NCBI RefSeq assembly: GCF_965363235.1
Contig: NC_134844.1
Span: 91,474,664-91,538,663 of the forward strand
Length of the DNA stretch: 64,000 bases
DNA from: Mytilus galloprovincialis
Lineage: Eukaryota; Mollusca; Bivalvia; Mytilida; Mytilidae
Reading direction: 5' to 3'
This document shows positions 1 through 11,110 of the stretch, one piece after another. Below the pieces are notes generated by a model. It searched no databases, was not told where the DNA came from, and saw nothing but the letters and a program-made list of their open reading frames with translations. Both the position numbers and the translations under genes were made by a program. Position 1 is the stretch's first letter; each line of letters opens with the position of its first letter.

Positions 1-59
1 CGAACGTATCGTTAAGGAGCAGTATTTTTGTTATAATAATTTTCTACCGACATTGCAGT

Positions 60-280
60 GTGTTCAACGACATCAGTTAACAATTTGATATTATTTAAAG
101 AATAAAGAAACACATAATAATACGCACAGTAAAACTCAGTTTAAAAGAAGTCCGAGTCCGATGTCAGAATAGGTAACAAAATAAACTAAGCAAAATGACA
201 ATGATACATAAATTAAAAAAGGACTACTGCAGTTACTGACATGCCAGCTCCACATCTCAATTAAACTCATTGAATAATTA
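60..280 (-). mobile_element. Solo retroelement 3' tail (tail B family), antisense
   Basis: The reverse complement matches the non-coding tail that follows the truncated reverse transcriptase near 40.05-40.24 kb. Shared stretches include GGAGCTGGCATGTCAG, ATTGTCATTTTG and CTGACATC-GACTCGGA followed by a cytosine- and thymine-rich run. No reverse transcriptase coding sequence is seen beside it, so this is a 5'-truncated or partial copy, possibly cut by the window edge. Tail B is also present at 4738-4839, 18733-19105, 39929-40565 and 55975-56068. Confidence 0.7.
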
Positions 281-356
281 TGTCTTCATCATATGAAAAA
301 GAACATTGTTTTCTGAATGTCGTTATTGAAAAAAAACGGCGCATATGGTTTGTATT

Positions 357-425
357 TGATTGATTGATTGTTGGATGTTTAATGTTCAGTGGCAAGTATT
401 TCATGCATTTCACGACGAGATTAAC
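357..425 (-). mobile_element. 3' end of a SINE/LINE-like element with (AATC)n tail
   Basis: The reverse complement reads TTGCCACTGAACATTAAAC, then CCAACAATCAATCAATCA. It matches the plus-strand copy at about 59615-59672, where TTGCCACTGGACGTTAAGC runs into the same (AATC)n tract. A conserved end followed by a short tandem tail is typical of non-LTR retrotransposons and their SINEs. The upstream body is too diverged for me to classify. Confidence 0.5.
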
Positions 426-429
426 GTTA

Positions 430-2007
430 AATAAAGGATTGACAAGTTATAAGGTGACACAACTTTAATATGGTTCATTTAGTATATCCACATGTCCTTT
501 ATAGTGAACGACTAAAGAAAATGTTTTGGTAAATACCGTCTCCTAAAATACAGCACCCAACAGCAAAGTCTTAAGATACGCAAGGTCTAATTGGTCCGAG
601 TTGCTGATACGAATGAGCGGTATTTTCGTGTTCAAGAGTATCTTGGATAAATATGTCGTGAACACCGCTATTGATTCATGTTTTAAGAATATTTATTAGG
701 AATCAATTACAGAAATATAAAGGTGCAGCCGATCTATCGTAAATTGATAAAGTTTTGTGTATCCTTGTTGAAAGTATGAGTCAGAACCAACAAAACTGCA
801 TAGTTATTTTTTTTGTTTTAAATTGCATTGCCAAAGTAAAAAGAAAGAGATGATAAATATAAATAAACAGAAGAAAATATAAACAGCATGCCATGAAAGC
901 TCCTCAACGAAAACAATAAACAAGAAAACAAAATAAATTATATATGTACTATATGCAATGTAATGTAAAATGATATAATATTTGGACGATAATAAAAACA
1001 TACACAAAAAAGAATAAGAAAGGCCATAATTTTTTTTTAAAAACAAAAAATAAAACACAATACATGACAGAACATCTTTTTAAAATTTTAACTGGTTTTT
1101 TTTTCAAATATTTATTTCAATATTTCCTTTTATTTATCTGCTTCAGTATACTAGTTTAAGCTCAAATATAAATCAATAATAAGTAAGAAAGGTTAAGATG
1201 TGATCATTTGGATTTAGGGGTTAGGGCAACGAAGTTATCCCGGATCCGAGTAAGTTTTTTGTTTTTCAAATTAAACTAGTGGTGTTCGCTCATAGATTTA
1301 TTTTACCTCATGTTTGGGGACAACTTTTCCGTTGATCTGATAAGATTCAAAATGAGTCCTATCCCCCTTCCATTCAAAAGTCTACATTTATCCCTTTTCA
1401 CATATATATGTACTAAAAAATTCGAACTAATGTTGTAATGTTTATCAAAATCTCTTGTATGATTACTGTACTTGTTCTAAATATTTTATATTCTTTGCCA
1501 AAAGAATTGATCAATTAGATGTTCAACTGTGTTGATTGAACAGTACATTGTATATATATAAAGTAGGTCAAAAACATTTCAAACGGAAGAAAAGCACTGC
1601 CGATAGCCAAATAGTAATAAATAAATTAATGCTACCTCTTTTCTTGTAACGCCAAGTTACGCCAATTTAGGGGTGTTTTCGTTCGTTCGTTAGATTTTGA
1701 GAAACCTCAAATTGGTGAATTCTGACTGTTACACACCCAGAATATGCTGAATTCATTTTTTCTATACATATATATATATATATTCTAAATATTTATAGCG
1801 GGTGTTAAAAGGGTTATTTTTTTACTACAGACTGTGAAAGTGTTTGAAATTTGCATTTGACGCGTGTATACCAATCTAAAGCTAGGAATCGCATATCATT
1901 TTAAAAAAAATCCATCAAGGTCGTATAAATGTCGTATCAAAACGTTCTTACAAAAAAAATGTGCTTTTATGTAGAAAGAAAAATAACGAAAATACCGATC
2001 TTCGAGG
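430..2007. other. AT-rich stretch with no supported gene
   Basis: I find no protein-like exon or recognisable repeat here apart from short AT microsatellites, for example (TA)n near 1768-1786. The small ORF at 804-1058 on the minus strand is almost entirely F, I, Y and L codons produced by AT richness and is not supported as a gene. Confidence 0.5.
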
Positions 2008-2345
2008 ATGGTCCTTTATCAAATGGCAAAATCAAGAGCTCAAACAAATCAAACAAATGGAAAAACAACAGTCATATTTCTGACACGGTACATGCATACC
2101 AGGTACAGGTAGTGTTTTTAAAATAAGATATTTTCTGAAAATGTTTTCAAAATAATTTAGAATTATTCATGGATCAGTTTTAAAATATACTTTTTTTTAT
2201 CAAAGTTTAGAAAAATTCATTTAACAAAAACTCAACGGGAAATTCAAAACGAAAAGTATTTATAAAATGGCAAAATCAAAAGCTCAAACGCATCATCAAA
2301 ATTGAAAACAACTGACATGTTCCTGACTTGGTATAGACATTTCCT
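2008..2345 (-). mobile_element. Two antisense copies of a retroelement tail (tail C family)
   Basis: Two adjacent copies, at about 2008-2105 and 2235-2345, share ATGGCAAAATCAA-AGCTCAAAC, then a hydrophilic AAC-rich segment and CCTGACTTGGTA-type sequence. A third copy is at about 11000-11110. Read on the minus strand they contain a CAAGTCAGGA-ATGAC core like the CCCAAGTCAGGAGCC core of tails A and B, so I infer they are another 3' tail family. The 65-codon ORF at 1929-2126 lies within this repeat and is not a gene. Confidence 0.55.
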
Positions 2346-2430
2346 AATGTAGAGAATTGTGAATTTAACGTAAAAGTATGGTAAGCTAAATCTGTCACAA
2401 TCATGACATTAATATAATACCTTTGAAAAA

Positions 2431-2716
2431 CATTATTAAATCATATAAAGGCATTGTGTTATAAACATTATTAAATCCTAAAAAGGCATTGTGTTATAAA
2501 CATTATTAAATCATATAAAGGCATTGTGTTATAAACATTATTAAATCATATAAAGGCATTGTGCTATAAACATTATTAAATCCTATAAAGGCATTGTGTT
2601 ATAAACATTATTAAATCATATAAAGGCATTGTGTTATAAACATTATTAAATCATATAAAGGCATTGTGTTATAAACATTATTAAATCCTATAAAGGCATT
2701 GTGTTATAAACATTAT
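2431..2716. repeat. 35-bp satellite, 8 units
   Basis: Units start at 2431, 2466, 2501, 2536, 2571, 2606, 2641 and 2676, followed by a partial CATTAT at 2711. The unit begins CATTATTAAATC(A/C)TA and ends GGCATTGTGTTATAAA. Units differ mainly at an A/C position and one T/A position, so the array is young or homogenised. There is no coding potential. Confidence 0.97.
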
Positions 2717-3169
2717 ACAGAAAACGTTCAATGAAATGTTTTAGTGACATGTCTTTTAAATGTTTTAACAACATTTTAGAATTTGGTGTTAACCATGTTA
2801 ACATCATAAAAACGTTACGTAATTAACATTGATGAAATATATTTAAACATATATTTTTTTTGTTAATGTGTTAACAACATGAACAATAATCTTTAAATAT
2901 TGATATCAAAAGATTTGCGCAAAAGCATTTAATAGAAATAATGAAACAATTTACTCAAAATATATACATATTGGTGTTATCCAGATTTGTTGTTTTAGTG
3001 CCAACTGCGAACGTTTCAAATTCAAAATAATATCGTTCTCAACACTTCTAAAACATAATCCTAACCTATTTTGGAACCAGAAACCAAAGGTATAACTAAC
3101 TCTTTAGATGTGAAAATAGCTCAAATTTTTAAACTTATAAATGCGTCTGAAGATACCCAACAACAAAAT

Positions 3170-3245
3170 AAATGAGATGTGGTAGGTTTGCCAATGAGAC
3201 AACTATCCACCAGATTTCTTGAGTGTCAGCAAACACAATTTAAAA
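3170..3245 (-). mobile_element. Terminal fragment of tail A family, antisense
   Basis: AGATGTGGTA-GTTTGCCAATGAGACAACT is the start, in antisense, of tail A, whose cleaner copies are at 53745-54030 (antisense) and 23985-24340 (sense). It breaks off after about 75 bases. A more diverged piece of the same family resumes at 3775. Confidence 0.6.
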
Positions 3246-3774
3246 ATGAGGTAATTATTTATTCGGTGCCATTATTATGATATTGATCACAAATGCAGGA
3301 TTGAGATATGTGATATCATATATGATCCTTGTTTTCTATATTGTAATAGTTGTAGTATGTCGCATAAGCGGACAAATTTCTGGACCTATTAAAGTAGTTG
3401 GTATGCGGTACCTTAGGTATTGTTGCCTTTTTGATATTTTGTTTATTTACATGAATCAAGTGAAATATTAAGAAAATTTCTACAGTCCAGGCCAATAAAA
3501 TGTATATTGTCAAAGCTTGATTATTCCATTCTTCGTTTTAAATCTATTAAAAAATGTGTATTTTTCTAAGAAACAGTATACATGTGAGATGAACGATTAT
3601 TTGAATGTAAATACTGAATGAAATAGGAATGAATGATATCAGAATTTTACTCTCATTTTAAACTAACCAAACTGTGATGTATGAATAATTTGCAGAGATT
3701 GATAATGTTCTTTAGAAAGAGAAGATATGATAATGATTTAACGATAAGTAAATGAAGACAAATGCAATTATAGG

Positions 3775-3975
3775 TCTCCATTTTGCCTTTAACAATGAGA
3801 AATTTTCATACAGTATGGTCAGCTATAACAGACTACCTCACATGAAAAATGTGAAACAATTTAAACGAGACAATAAACGTCCTAATTTATCAAGTACAAT
3901 TAATGAAAAACAAATATGACAGACATGATCTATGGACAATCAACAATGTGTTACTGCACAACATGAGAACAATCT
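3775..3975 (-). mobile_element. Diverged tail A copy, antisense
   Basis: The order of blocks matches tail A read in antisense: TATAGGTC, AACAATGAG, CATAC-GTATGGTCAGCTATAA, ACAATTTAAACGAGA, AACGTCCTAATTTAT, AAAAACAAATATG. It is substantially mutated compared with the copies near 53.8 kb, so it is probably an old insertion. There is no ORF. Confidence 0.5.
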
Positions 3976-4124
3976 ATAAAAACTAGCTGCAAATGGCTTG
4001 ACTAAACAAAGGACAAGGTATGATAAGAGGCGTTTTTGGCCCCCTTCCCAAATAAGTTAATATATATATCATTGATAGCCTCAGTATAGAAACTATTCAA
4101 AACTATGATTTTTTTATGTTCCGG

Positions 4125-4690
4125 TAAAAGTAAGGTTGCCTAACAACGGTTTAATTAAATAGCCAAATTATCACTTATGCATTGCTTTCTCATTACACAT
4201 TTGCATAATTCAAAATAGTATTATTTGTTTAACAATGACTTGAGGTTGCAAATGAAATATCATTTCAATTTCAGTCTAAAAAATGCTAAGCAACAACCTA
4301 GCAACAAAAATATTGCCTAGCAACGGTTCAAAAATTTGTAATTTCTGCCATATGAGCTATAAAAATAGCAATAATTAAAGATTTAGCTACCCTAAATGAT
4401 TTTTCTTTCATATATGATGTCTGAGTCACTGTCATTATTATTTTTTCAGGAAAATCAAAATGACCATAGCAACCCAAAAGTTGCTTAGCAACAGCCGAAA
4501 AAGATCAAAATTAAATTGAACTACAAAAATAACTTTTTGATTTTTAGTTGTACAAATTAGAGTAAATTCAGGTCAGATTGGTTAATACATGCAAACATAA
4601 CTAGCAGTAAGAAATGAAAGTTAGCCAATTGTATACCATGCTGATAAAAAGATTAGCAACCAAAATAGTGCCTAGCAACAGTTAAATTAT
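4125..4690. repeat. ~175-bp periodic repeat carrying TTGCCTAGCAAC boxes
   Basis: The imperfect palindrome GTTGC(C/T)TA(G/A)CAAC recurs at about 4134, 4310, 4482 and 4668, with extra partial boxes such as GCTAAGCAACAACCTAGCAAC. Spacing of 173-187 bases suggests a diverged tandem or higher-order repeat. The box resembles the RFX X-box half-site arrangement (GTNRCC/RGYAAC), but this is only a sequence resemblance. There is no ORF. Confidence 0.6.
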
Positions 4691-4737
4691 TGTTTTATTG
4701 TATACCAAAGTAGGAATTTGCCTTCATTATTATATTT

Positions 4738-4839
4738 GGATGAAGTATTGAAGACACATTGGTGGCCTTCGGTTGTTGTCTGCTCTATGGTCGGGTTGTT
4801 GTCTCTTTGACACAGTCTCCATTTCCATTCTCAATTTTA
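4738..4839 (+). mobile_element. 3'-terminal fragment of tail B
   Basis: From TTGAAGACACATTGGTGGCC through GGTCGGGTTGTTGTCTC to a final CCATTCTCAATTTTA this matches the last 100 bases of the tail at 40.47-40.57 kb and the solo end at 55.98-56.07 kb. All three stop at exactly the same TTCTCAATTTTA, which marks the true 3' terminus. The minus ORF at 4730-4924 is an artefact of this repeat. Confidence 0.75.
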
Positions 4840-4964
4840 GTATTAAATAAACGATAGCTACCAAGGAATTGGTCGGTTTATTCGACAAAAATGCATAAAT
4901 ACAAATCAGATTGTCACATAACAATTAGTAAGTATAAACATCCACAAGTTTATAGGTAAAATAA

Positions 4965-5240
4965 ACAAGAATGTTTCCCAAGTACACCGATGCCCCATCC
5001 GCACTATCATTTTTTTTTATGTTCACTGGACCGTGAAAATGGGGTAAATCTCTAATTTGGCCATACAATTAGAAAGATAATATCATAGGGAACATGTGTA
5101 CTAAGTTTCAAGTTGATTGGACTTCGACTTCATCAAAAACTACCTCGACCAAAAACTTTAACCTGAAGAGGGACAGACGGACGAACGGACGGATGAACGC
5201 ACAGAACAGAAAAAAATGTCCATAAATGGGGCATAAAAAA
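4965..5240 (+). repeat. Family D interspersed repeat
   Basis: The block order is CACTATCATTTTT, ACCGTGAAAATGGGG, AGAAAGATAATATCATAGGGAAC, CTAAGTTTCAAGTTGATTGG, ACTTCATCAAAAAC, then (GGAC)n and GGGGCATAA. A second copy is at 38040-38285 (plus) and a third at 46165-46335 (minus). The purine-rich GACGGACGGACG tract near the end also occurs in families F and H. I know this as a common bivalve repeat but cannot assign a transposon class. Confidence 0.7.
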
Positions 5241-5796
5241 GCTTTTAATTATATAATAAGTGGCACACTTATAATTCATAAATAATAGTGGAAGTTAAAA
5301 ATATAGCATTTCACATTTACATGATGATTACCGGTACATTAAAAAACTATTGAAGATTCAGTATGAGATTTTTACAGTATGTATAGCAAATATACATATA
5401 TATAGCTGTGCAATGCTCTTGTTTGTCACTTTCAGAATCGTACACTGTGAACTTTTTAACACTTAACATAATATTCTAATGAAAGTAATACTGAAAACAA
5501 AGTTCAAAGTTTTCGATTAGGTCAGGGGTTAAGACGTTAAAACACTCATGAAGATGTGTAGACGAAAGAGGCTTGAACATCTTGAAGTTTCTCTAACAAT
5601 TCATTGTTTCTACGATTTATATACTGAGTTAACATACTGATCGCCGGTGTATAGTATCATGTGCAATCATACCACATCTCCTAATCTTATCCCAAAATGT
5701 TATGCTTTTTTTAATGAAACAGTTATTGGTAAGTAGTATTTTATGAAACCCCGAAACATTTGAATTTGATTAGAAACGTAGACATACTTCATTAGA

Positions 5797-5890
5797 GGGT
5801 CTCAGTGGCCGATTGGTCTAAGTAGTTACTTCTGTAATCACTAGCCAGTCAACACTGAGGTTGTGAGTTCGATCCCTACTCGTGCGGGTG
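5797..5890 (+). mobile_element. tRNA-derived SINE head
   Basis: A pol III A box fits at TGGCCGATTGG (about 5811-5821) and a B box at GAGTTCGATCCC (about 5867-5878), with tRNA-like spacing and an intervening TCTAAGTAGTTAC. Downstream the sequence leaves the tRNA fold and runs into a non-tRNA body, so this is a SINE 5' region rather than a functional tRNA. Its 3' limit is unclear because a foldback element begins about 95 bases later. Confidence 0.7.
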
Positions 5891-5984
5891 CACTCGTTTT
5901 CAACCTTTATTTCTCCTTTCAATGTTGATCTATTTATTATTTTAATTCTGAATGCCTTCACTTGCAGGACTGAATGTTCAGCCA

Positions 5985-6299
5985 AAAGGTTTCAACTTTC
6001 ACGATTTAGAGCCGATTTCATTGAGTGTGAAGCCAAAGGTAAAATCGTTGGTAAGCTTGCTTGTTAGCTGAACCATGAAGTCATCATTATGTCAGGTTTA
6101 CTACCCTCCTTTCGAAGTAGCCTAGTCCATTAGACAGATAGATTGGTAATCTGCTGGATTAGTCATTTCTTAAAGGAGGGTAGTTCACCTGACCTAACAA
6201 TGACTTCACGGTTCAGCTAACAAGCAAGCTAACTAAAGATGTTACCTTTGGCTTCACACTCAATAAAAACGGCTGTAGTAGTCACTAAGTTCAACCTTT
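5985..6299. mobile_element. Foldback (long inverted repeat) element
   Basis: The two arms are complementary over about 120 bases. TTGAGTGTGAAGCCAAAGGT pairs with ACCTTTGGCTTCACACTCAA, then GCTTGCTTGTTAGCTGAACC with GGTTCAGCTAACAAGCAAGC, then CTACCCTCCTTT with AAAGGAGGGTAG. The outer ends AAAGGTT and AACCTTT pair too, with more mismatches. A loop of about 65 bases lies at 6110-6175. No transposase is seen. It adjoins the SINE head, so the SINE body may have been its target or the foldback may be part of the element. Confidence 0.8.
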
Positions 6300-7950
6300 C
6301 CGGTATTGAATAAATATTTGAAACTACTAAAAAAATCTTATTTATTGAATTAGGGACTAGGAACATTAAACTGTAGTACTAGTAGTGCAATTTATGCCTT
6401 CAATATAGCCGACCGTGCAAGGGCTGTATAGCCAGTCAAGGAAGTTAAAAACTTCCATCTGTTTTTGCTTTCAATTATATATATAGCAAGTGAGAGGGAA
6501 AACAAGTTCAATTGCCGTTTTAGGTGAATATTCAACAACTACCCTGATTGTTTTTTAGTAGCAAGAAATATTGATTTAGTCCAAAGACCTGACATTTTTA
6601 GAGTATTTGAAGAATAATAAAAATCCTGTGACAATGCATGCTTTCATAACGTGTACAATAAACCTATTAGGTATTAAAGATGCAGCTCAAAAAATGTAGG
6701 AGGATAACCGACTCTTTATATATCTTGTACCAAAACGTTAATGTGTCAAAATACCGGACATTTAAAAAAAAATTGATAAAAAAATCAAAACCCTGTAGAC
6801 AAACACACCTCTATTATAAATAAAAAAAAACTTTTTAACTGAAGGAGATAGCTAGACGTATATATCCGGACAGAAACAGACAAACGGACGGATGGATGGA
6901 CGGACGGACAGATCTAAATTAATGAACGTGCTTGACATTTTGTTACGTGGGGAGGGGAACAAATGTGAAATAGAATTAAGAGGGCATAGTTTACCTGTAA
7001 ATTGAACAGGTCAAAATTATCAGTCCATTCCCGGATTCGGTAAAGGTTTGGCGTGAAATTTGTCACCTTCATAGAACTCCAGAGAAAACAAAATACATAT
7101 TTGAATACAGTCACGTTTTATTTGAAAATTAAATAGGAACTGAGTCAATTCAATGCTACATTTGTACTTTTATTTTATGATTATTGCTTGTCAAAAGAGT
7201 GCTCTGACACATATATAAGAAAAATCATTAGTGTACTGATATATGAATAGGCTGGTAATACATACTTTACAGTATAACTTAATTGACGTGAACTTCATTT
7301 CAGTATCAACTGCTCTTAATTTACATGGAATTATGTTTATAATTATATATCATACTAGGATTTAATAACTGCACATGTATAGGGCATTAGTTTAGTACGG
7401 TAAACATAATTTTTGTCTATCAACAACATTTGGTATTATTAACTCTCAGTTCAATTTTCATACACGTTTAATGTTTTCCCAATTTGAGGTGCACTAAATA
7501 AATATGATATATCAATCTATTTTTCTGTAGATGGTTAAATAGAAAAATTCAAAGTGCAATTATTTAAGTTTTGAGAAAATGATTTTCTTCAGAACTGCAA
7601 AAAGCGTTTGAATGTATTGAGAACTTATTATAAAATTCATTTGTAAGATTTCGTTGAATATTTGAAAATAATAATGAATAAAAATTAATTCACCATATTT
7701 CAAGGGACACAACTCCGTATTTGTCTGTACAGTAGTATACTATTTTGATCATTGTGGGTCTAATTTCACGTACAATATATTTTTTAAAGAGAGTGACATA
7801 TCTTGATGACTGGATACGGCGTAATACTATCCGTACGTGATATTCTGATCGATTATGTATCCCGGAATAATTTCTTACCCGTGCCGTTCCCTATGACGTA
7901 TTACAATGACTTGCCAAAATAATGTAAACAATCGGATTATTTTCAAATTT
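6300..7950. other. AT-rich intergenic stretch, no supported gene
   Basis: I see no protein-like exon here. There is a short (GGAC/GGAT)n microsatellite at about 6885-6912. The minus ORFs at 6914-7114 and 7990-8172 have no family signature; the second lies opposite the 5' part of the Penelope-like element. Confidence 0.45.
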
Positions 7951-7959
7951 TTAGACATG

Positions 7960-8055
7960 AGCGCCAACGTAGACCACCATGATATTTTATTATGTGAAAG
8001 ATACAGAAGAGTACAGTTGATGGTTAAAAATTTCAAGATGGTCTACGTTGGCGCT
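7960..8055. repeat. 19-bp inverted repeat just upstream of the reverse transcriptase frame
   Basis: AGCGCCAACGTAGACCACC at 7960-7978 pairs with GATGGTCTACGTTGGCGCT at 8037-8055 (18 of 19), separated by about 58 bases. The open frame of the retroelement begins about 60 bases further on. It could be an element terminus or a structured 5' leader. I looked for a hammerhead core, since Penelope-like elements often carry one, and found only an incomplete CTGATG, so no ribozyme is claimed. Confidence 0.6.
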
Positions 8056-8118
8056 GATGTCAAATTTCGTTTCCGAACATGACGAAATTGTAGATTTCTT
8101 ACACTTTTCGTCGTTTAA

Positions 8119-9840
8119 CCTCCTGATTGCACTTGTGCTAGTTCCAAATTCACATATAATCCTGCTGGCCACGTTATTACCGGTGACCTTAACATTGTTA
8201 ATAACACTTCTCTACGAAATGTGTTATCGAAAGGTCCCAAATATCGTGAGCCTAAATCCATCAATTGGAAATACAACTTTAAAATTTTGATGGATTCAGT
8301 CGAGGATTATGCCAGGCAATGGGCTAAGCGCGAGAAGGAAGACGTAGACACTCTTTCCGAATGGATTAAGGCAGTGAGGTCGTTGATACAAATCAGAATT
8401 AAGAAACTGAATGGGTCCATCAATAACCATGCTACGTCAATCTTTAAAGACCCAAATGTTGCAAAACACCTATCCGACCTCCATGACAAATATGTTGTTG
8501 TCCCTACAGATAAAGCCCCAAATAACATCGTTTTTGTGTGTAAAAGTCACTACATCAACTGCTTGATAAACGAATTAGGTATTGACAATTCACTTGGTAA
8601 CTCAACATATACCCTCACGACACTTACCAAAGAGGAAATCCTGGATAATCATAGGTCTGTTCTATGTTCCTTTGGAATTTCAACCAAAGATGAAGAACCG
8701 GATCTTCCATCACTGTATTGGATACCTAAACTACATAAGTGTCCTTACAAACAACGGTATATTGCTGGGTCTTCCAAGTGCTCCACGAAACCTCTTTCTA
8801 AATTATTAACATCTATTTTATCAGCAATCAAAGACGGGCTTCAAAGTTATTGTGAAACTGCCTATTCTAGAGGTGGCGTGAGTCAGATGTGGATACTTAA
8901 AAATTCAAAAGATCTTTTAGAGTACATACAATCTAACTCTCTTTCATCTTGTAACAGTATTAAAACATTTGACTTTTCTACCCTGTACACAAGTATTCCA
9001 CATTCCAAACTAAAAGACAAATTGAAAGAGTTGATATTACTTTGCTTCATAAAAAAGAATGGCCAACGTAGATACAAGTATCTTGTCTTAGGGAGGGATA
9101 AATCCTACTTTGTAAAGAATCACTCTGATTCAAACAAAAAATTCTCTGAAACTGATATTATCAAGATGCTTGATTTCTTGATTGACAACATATTTGTAAC
9201 GTTCGGAGGACGTGTTTTTCAACAGACTGTCGGCATTCCAATGGGAACAAACTGTGCCCCTCTACTCGCCGACTTGTTTCTTTATTATTATGAGGCTGAC
9301 TTCATGCAGGAACTTCTTAGGAAGAAAGATAAGAAGTTAGCAATATCCTTTAACTCTACTTTCCGCTATATAGATGATGTTCTTTCACTAAACAATTCAA
9401 AATTTGGTGACTATGTGGAACGCATCTATCCAATCGAACTAGAGATAAAGGATACTACAGATACAGTTAAGTCGGCTTCATATCTTGACTTACATCTAGA
9501 AATTGACAATGAGGGTCGGTTGAAAACAAAACTTTACGACAAAAGAGATGATTTCAGCTTTCCAATTGTGAACTTTCCATTTCTAAGTAGCAACATTCCA
9601 GCAGCACCTGCATACGGGGTATATATCTCCCAATTGATACGATATTCCCGTGCTTGCATTTCCTATCATGATTTTCTTGATAGAGGTTTGCTGCTCACAA
9701 GGAATCTATTAAACCAAGAGTTCCAAATGGTGAAGTTGAAATCATCCCTTCGTAAATTTTACGGACGCCATCACGAGTTGGTTGACCGTTATGGAATAAC
9801 CGTTTCACAAATGATATCGGATATGTTCCTTACGTCGTAA
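8119..9840 (+). CDS. Penelope-like reverse transcriptase (retrotransposon)
   Basis: This is a reverse transcriptase that would copy its own RNA into DNA. The frame is open from just after a stop at 8116-8118 to the TAA at 9838-9840 (573 sense codons). A start at the GTG at 8221 is not credible because clearly protein-like sequence ([13 protein letters not shown]) precedes it. The first in-frame ATG, at about 8290, is inside that region, so the true N terminus is probably in an upstream exon or has been lost. Counting from 8221, landmarks are WIPKLHK at residues 167-173, motif [12 protein letters not shown] at 250-260 with catalytic Asp251, motif [17 protein letters not shown] at 338-353, motif C YIDD at 383-386 and a following SYLDLHLEI. 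The PKLHK and FDFS.LYT.IP forms fit the Penelope-like clade. No GIY-YIG endonuclease follows, so it is either an endonuclease-lacking form or relies on another copy. All catalytic aspartates are intact and there is no internal stop. Confidence 0.93.
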   Translation, partial: PPDCTCASSKFTYNPAGHVITGDLNIVNNTSLRNVLSKGPKYREPKSINWKYNFKILMDSVEDYARQWAKREKEDVDTLSEWIKAVRSLIQIRIKKLNGSINNHATSIFKDPNVAKHLSDLHDKYVVVPTDKAPNNIVFVCKSHYINCLINELGIDNSLGNSTYTLTTLTKEEILDNHRSVLCSFGISTKDEEPDLPSLYWIPKLHKCPYKQRYIAGSSKCSTKPLSKLLTSILSAIKDGLQSYCETAYSRGGVSQMWILKNSKDLLEYIQSNSLSSCNSIKTFDFSTLYTSIPHSKLKDKLKELILLCFIKKNGQRRYKYLVLGRDKSYFVKNHSDSNKKFSETDIIKMLDFLIDNIFVTFGGRVFQQTVGIPMGTNCAPLLADLFLYYYEADFMQELLRKKDKKLAISFNSTFRYIDDVLSLNNSKFGDYVERIYPIELEIKDTTDTVKSASYLDLHLEIDNEGRLKTKLYDKRDDFSFPIVNFPFLSSNIPAAPAYGVYISQLIRYSRACISYHDFLDRGLLLTRNLLNQEFQMVKLKSSLRKFYGRHHELVDRYGITVSQMISDMFLTS

Positions 9841-10160
9841 CTACAATCCCCTTCCCTTTCATGAATATGACCTATCGAATTAGACTATTTACCGGATTTG
9901 TAATCACTTAAGCAACACGACGGGTGCCACATGTGGAGCAGGATCTGCTTACCCTTCCGGAGCACCTGAGATCACCCCTAGTTTTTGGTGGGGTTCGTGT
10001 TGTTTATTCTTTAGTTTTCTATGTTGTGTCGTGTGTACTATTGTTTTTCTGTTTGTCTTTTTTATTTTTAGCCATGGCGTTGTCAGTTTGTTTTAGATTT
10101 ATGAGTTTGACTGTCCCTTTGGTATCTTTCGTCCCTCTTTTAAGCCTTTTCAAGGTCTAA
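9841..10160 (+). mobile_element. 3' tail of the Penelope-like element (tail P)
   Basis: This is the non-coding tail after the reverse transcriptase stop. Its last part, GCCATGGCGTTGTCAGTTTG followed by GACTGTCCCTTTGGTATC and CGTCCCTCTTT, is repeated in antisense at 63110-63300 with no reverse transcriptase nearby. It is therefore part of a mobile unit. The plus ORF at 9924-10160 lies wholly within it and is not a gene. Confidence 0.7.
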
Positions 10161-10984
10161 GTTTGAACATATTTGAGTACATAACACCTAAAAATAAGGT
10201 TCTACAGGGACGAGCAGATAATGAAGTTCATTACACAAGCGTGATGGGTTTCAACTTCAAAGTTTAAAATATTCTGGAAAAAGGGGGGGGGGGCAGAAAC
10301 GGCCCTTATCATACCTTGTCCTTTGCACGAAGCACAAATAAACCACCTTACATGAACACATAACCTTAAAGCTATTAAAGTACATAGACAAAGACGACTT
10401 TTATATTCCAGCATTTTTTTCGATACACTTTTGATGTCAAAATGATGTTGCTAATACTTAACGGTAAGCGTCAGCTATTCAAAGGAGCCTTTTACACAAA
10501 TAAATCTTGTGTCAATAGGCATAGCCTATCTTGATTGAACCGCACAAGTTCATAAAGAAGGAAATCGATATGGGTATTGTATTCACCGTGCATATTGTTA
10601 AAACAAATCACCAGGAGCCTATTTTTCATCGTAAAAGGTTCATTTTATTTTCCGTTGAATCTTGATGCGTGCACATATACCTATTAAGATTAACTTTAGA
10701 ACAAAGTTTAAAAAAAAAGAAGTAAAAAACAATATCCAGATTTCATCGTAAAAACATAGACAACCACAATGTTATTTGAGCATCTGTTTGTAAATATATA
10801 TACAGACTGCTTTCAAACAGGAGCCATTCATTCTGAAAAGGGCAATATGTCCTCAATATTACTAAAAGTTATAACTTGACCAGGAACTACGGGATATTCA
10901 ATTGTTAATAAAATATATATGTTAAAACTCGGCAAATTTACAAGAACAACAATCGGCCAATATACACAATGACCACTCGGATAA
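10161..10984. other. No supported gene; short repeat fragment
   Basis: GCCCTTATCATACCTTGTCC at about 10301-10320 is the reverse complement of a similar piece at about 4012-4030, so it is a small dispersed repeat. A G homopolymer lies just upstream at about 10284-10294. The minus ORF at 10202-10414 spans both and has no recognisable domain. Confidence 0.4.
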
Positions 10985-11110
10985 AAAGTCAAATCACAAA
11001 AATAGCGAACTCCGAAGAAAATTCAAAACGGAAAGTCTCTTATCAAATGGCAAAATCAAAATCTAAAAAACATCAAACGAATGGATAACAACTGTCATAT
11101 TCCTGACTTA
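10985..11110 (-). mobile_element. Tail C copy, antisense
   Basis: TTCAAAACGGAAAGTC, TTATCAAATGGCAAAATCAA, CATCAAACGAATGGATAACA and ACTGTCATATTCCTGACTT match, block by block, the two copies at 2008-2345. This is the least diverged of the three. No coding sequence flanks it. Confidence 0.6.

Noticed and set aside
8037..8075. Possible hammerhead ribozyme at CTGATG upstream of the Penelope-like frame
   Set aside because: The conserved CTGATGA and GAAA core is incomplete and the three stems could not be drawn.
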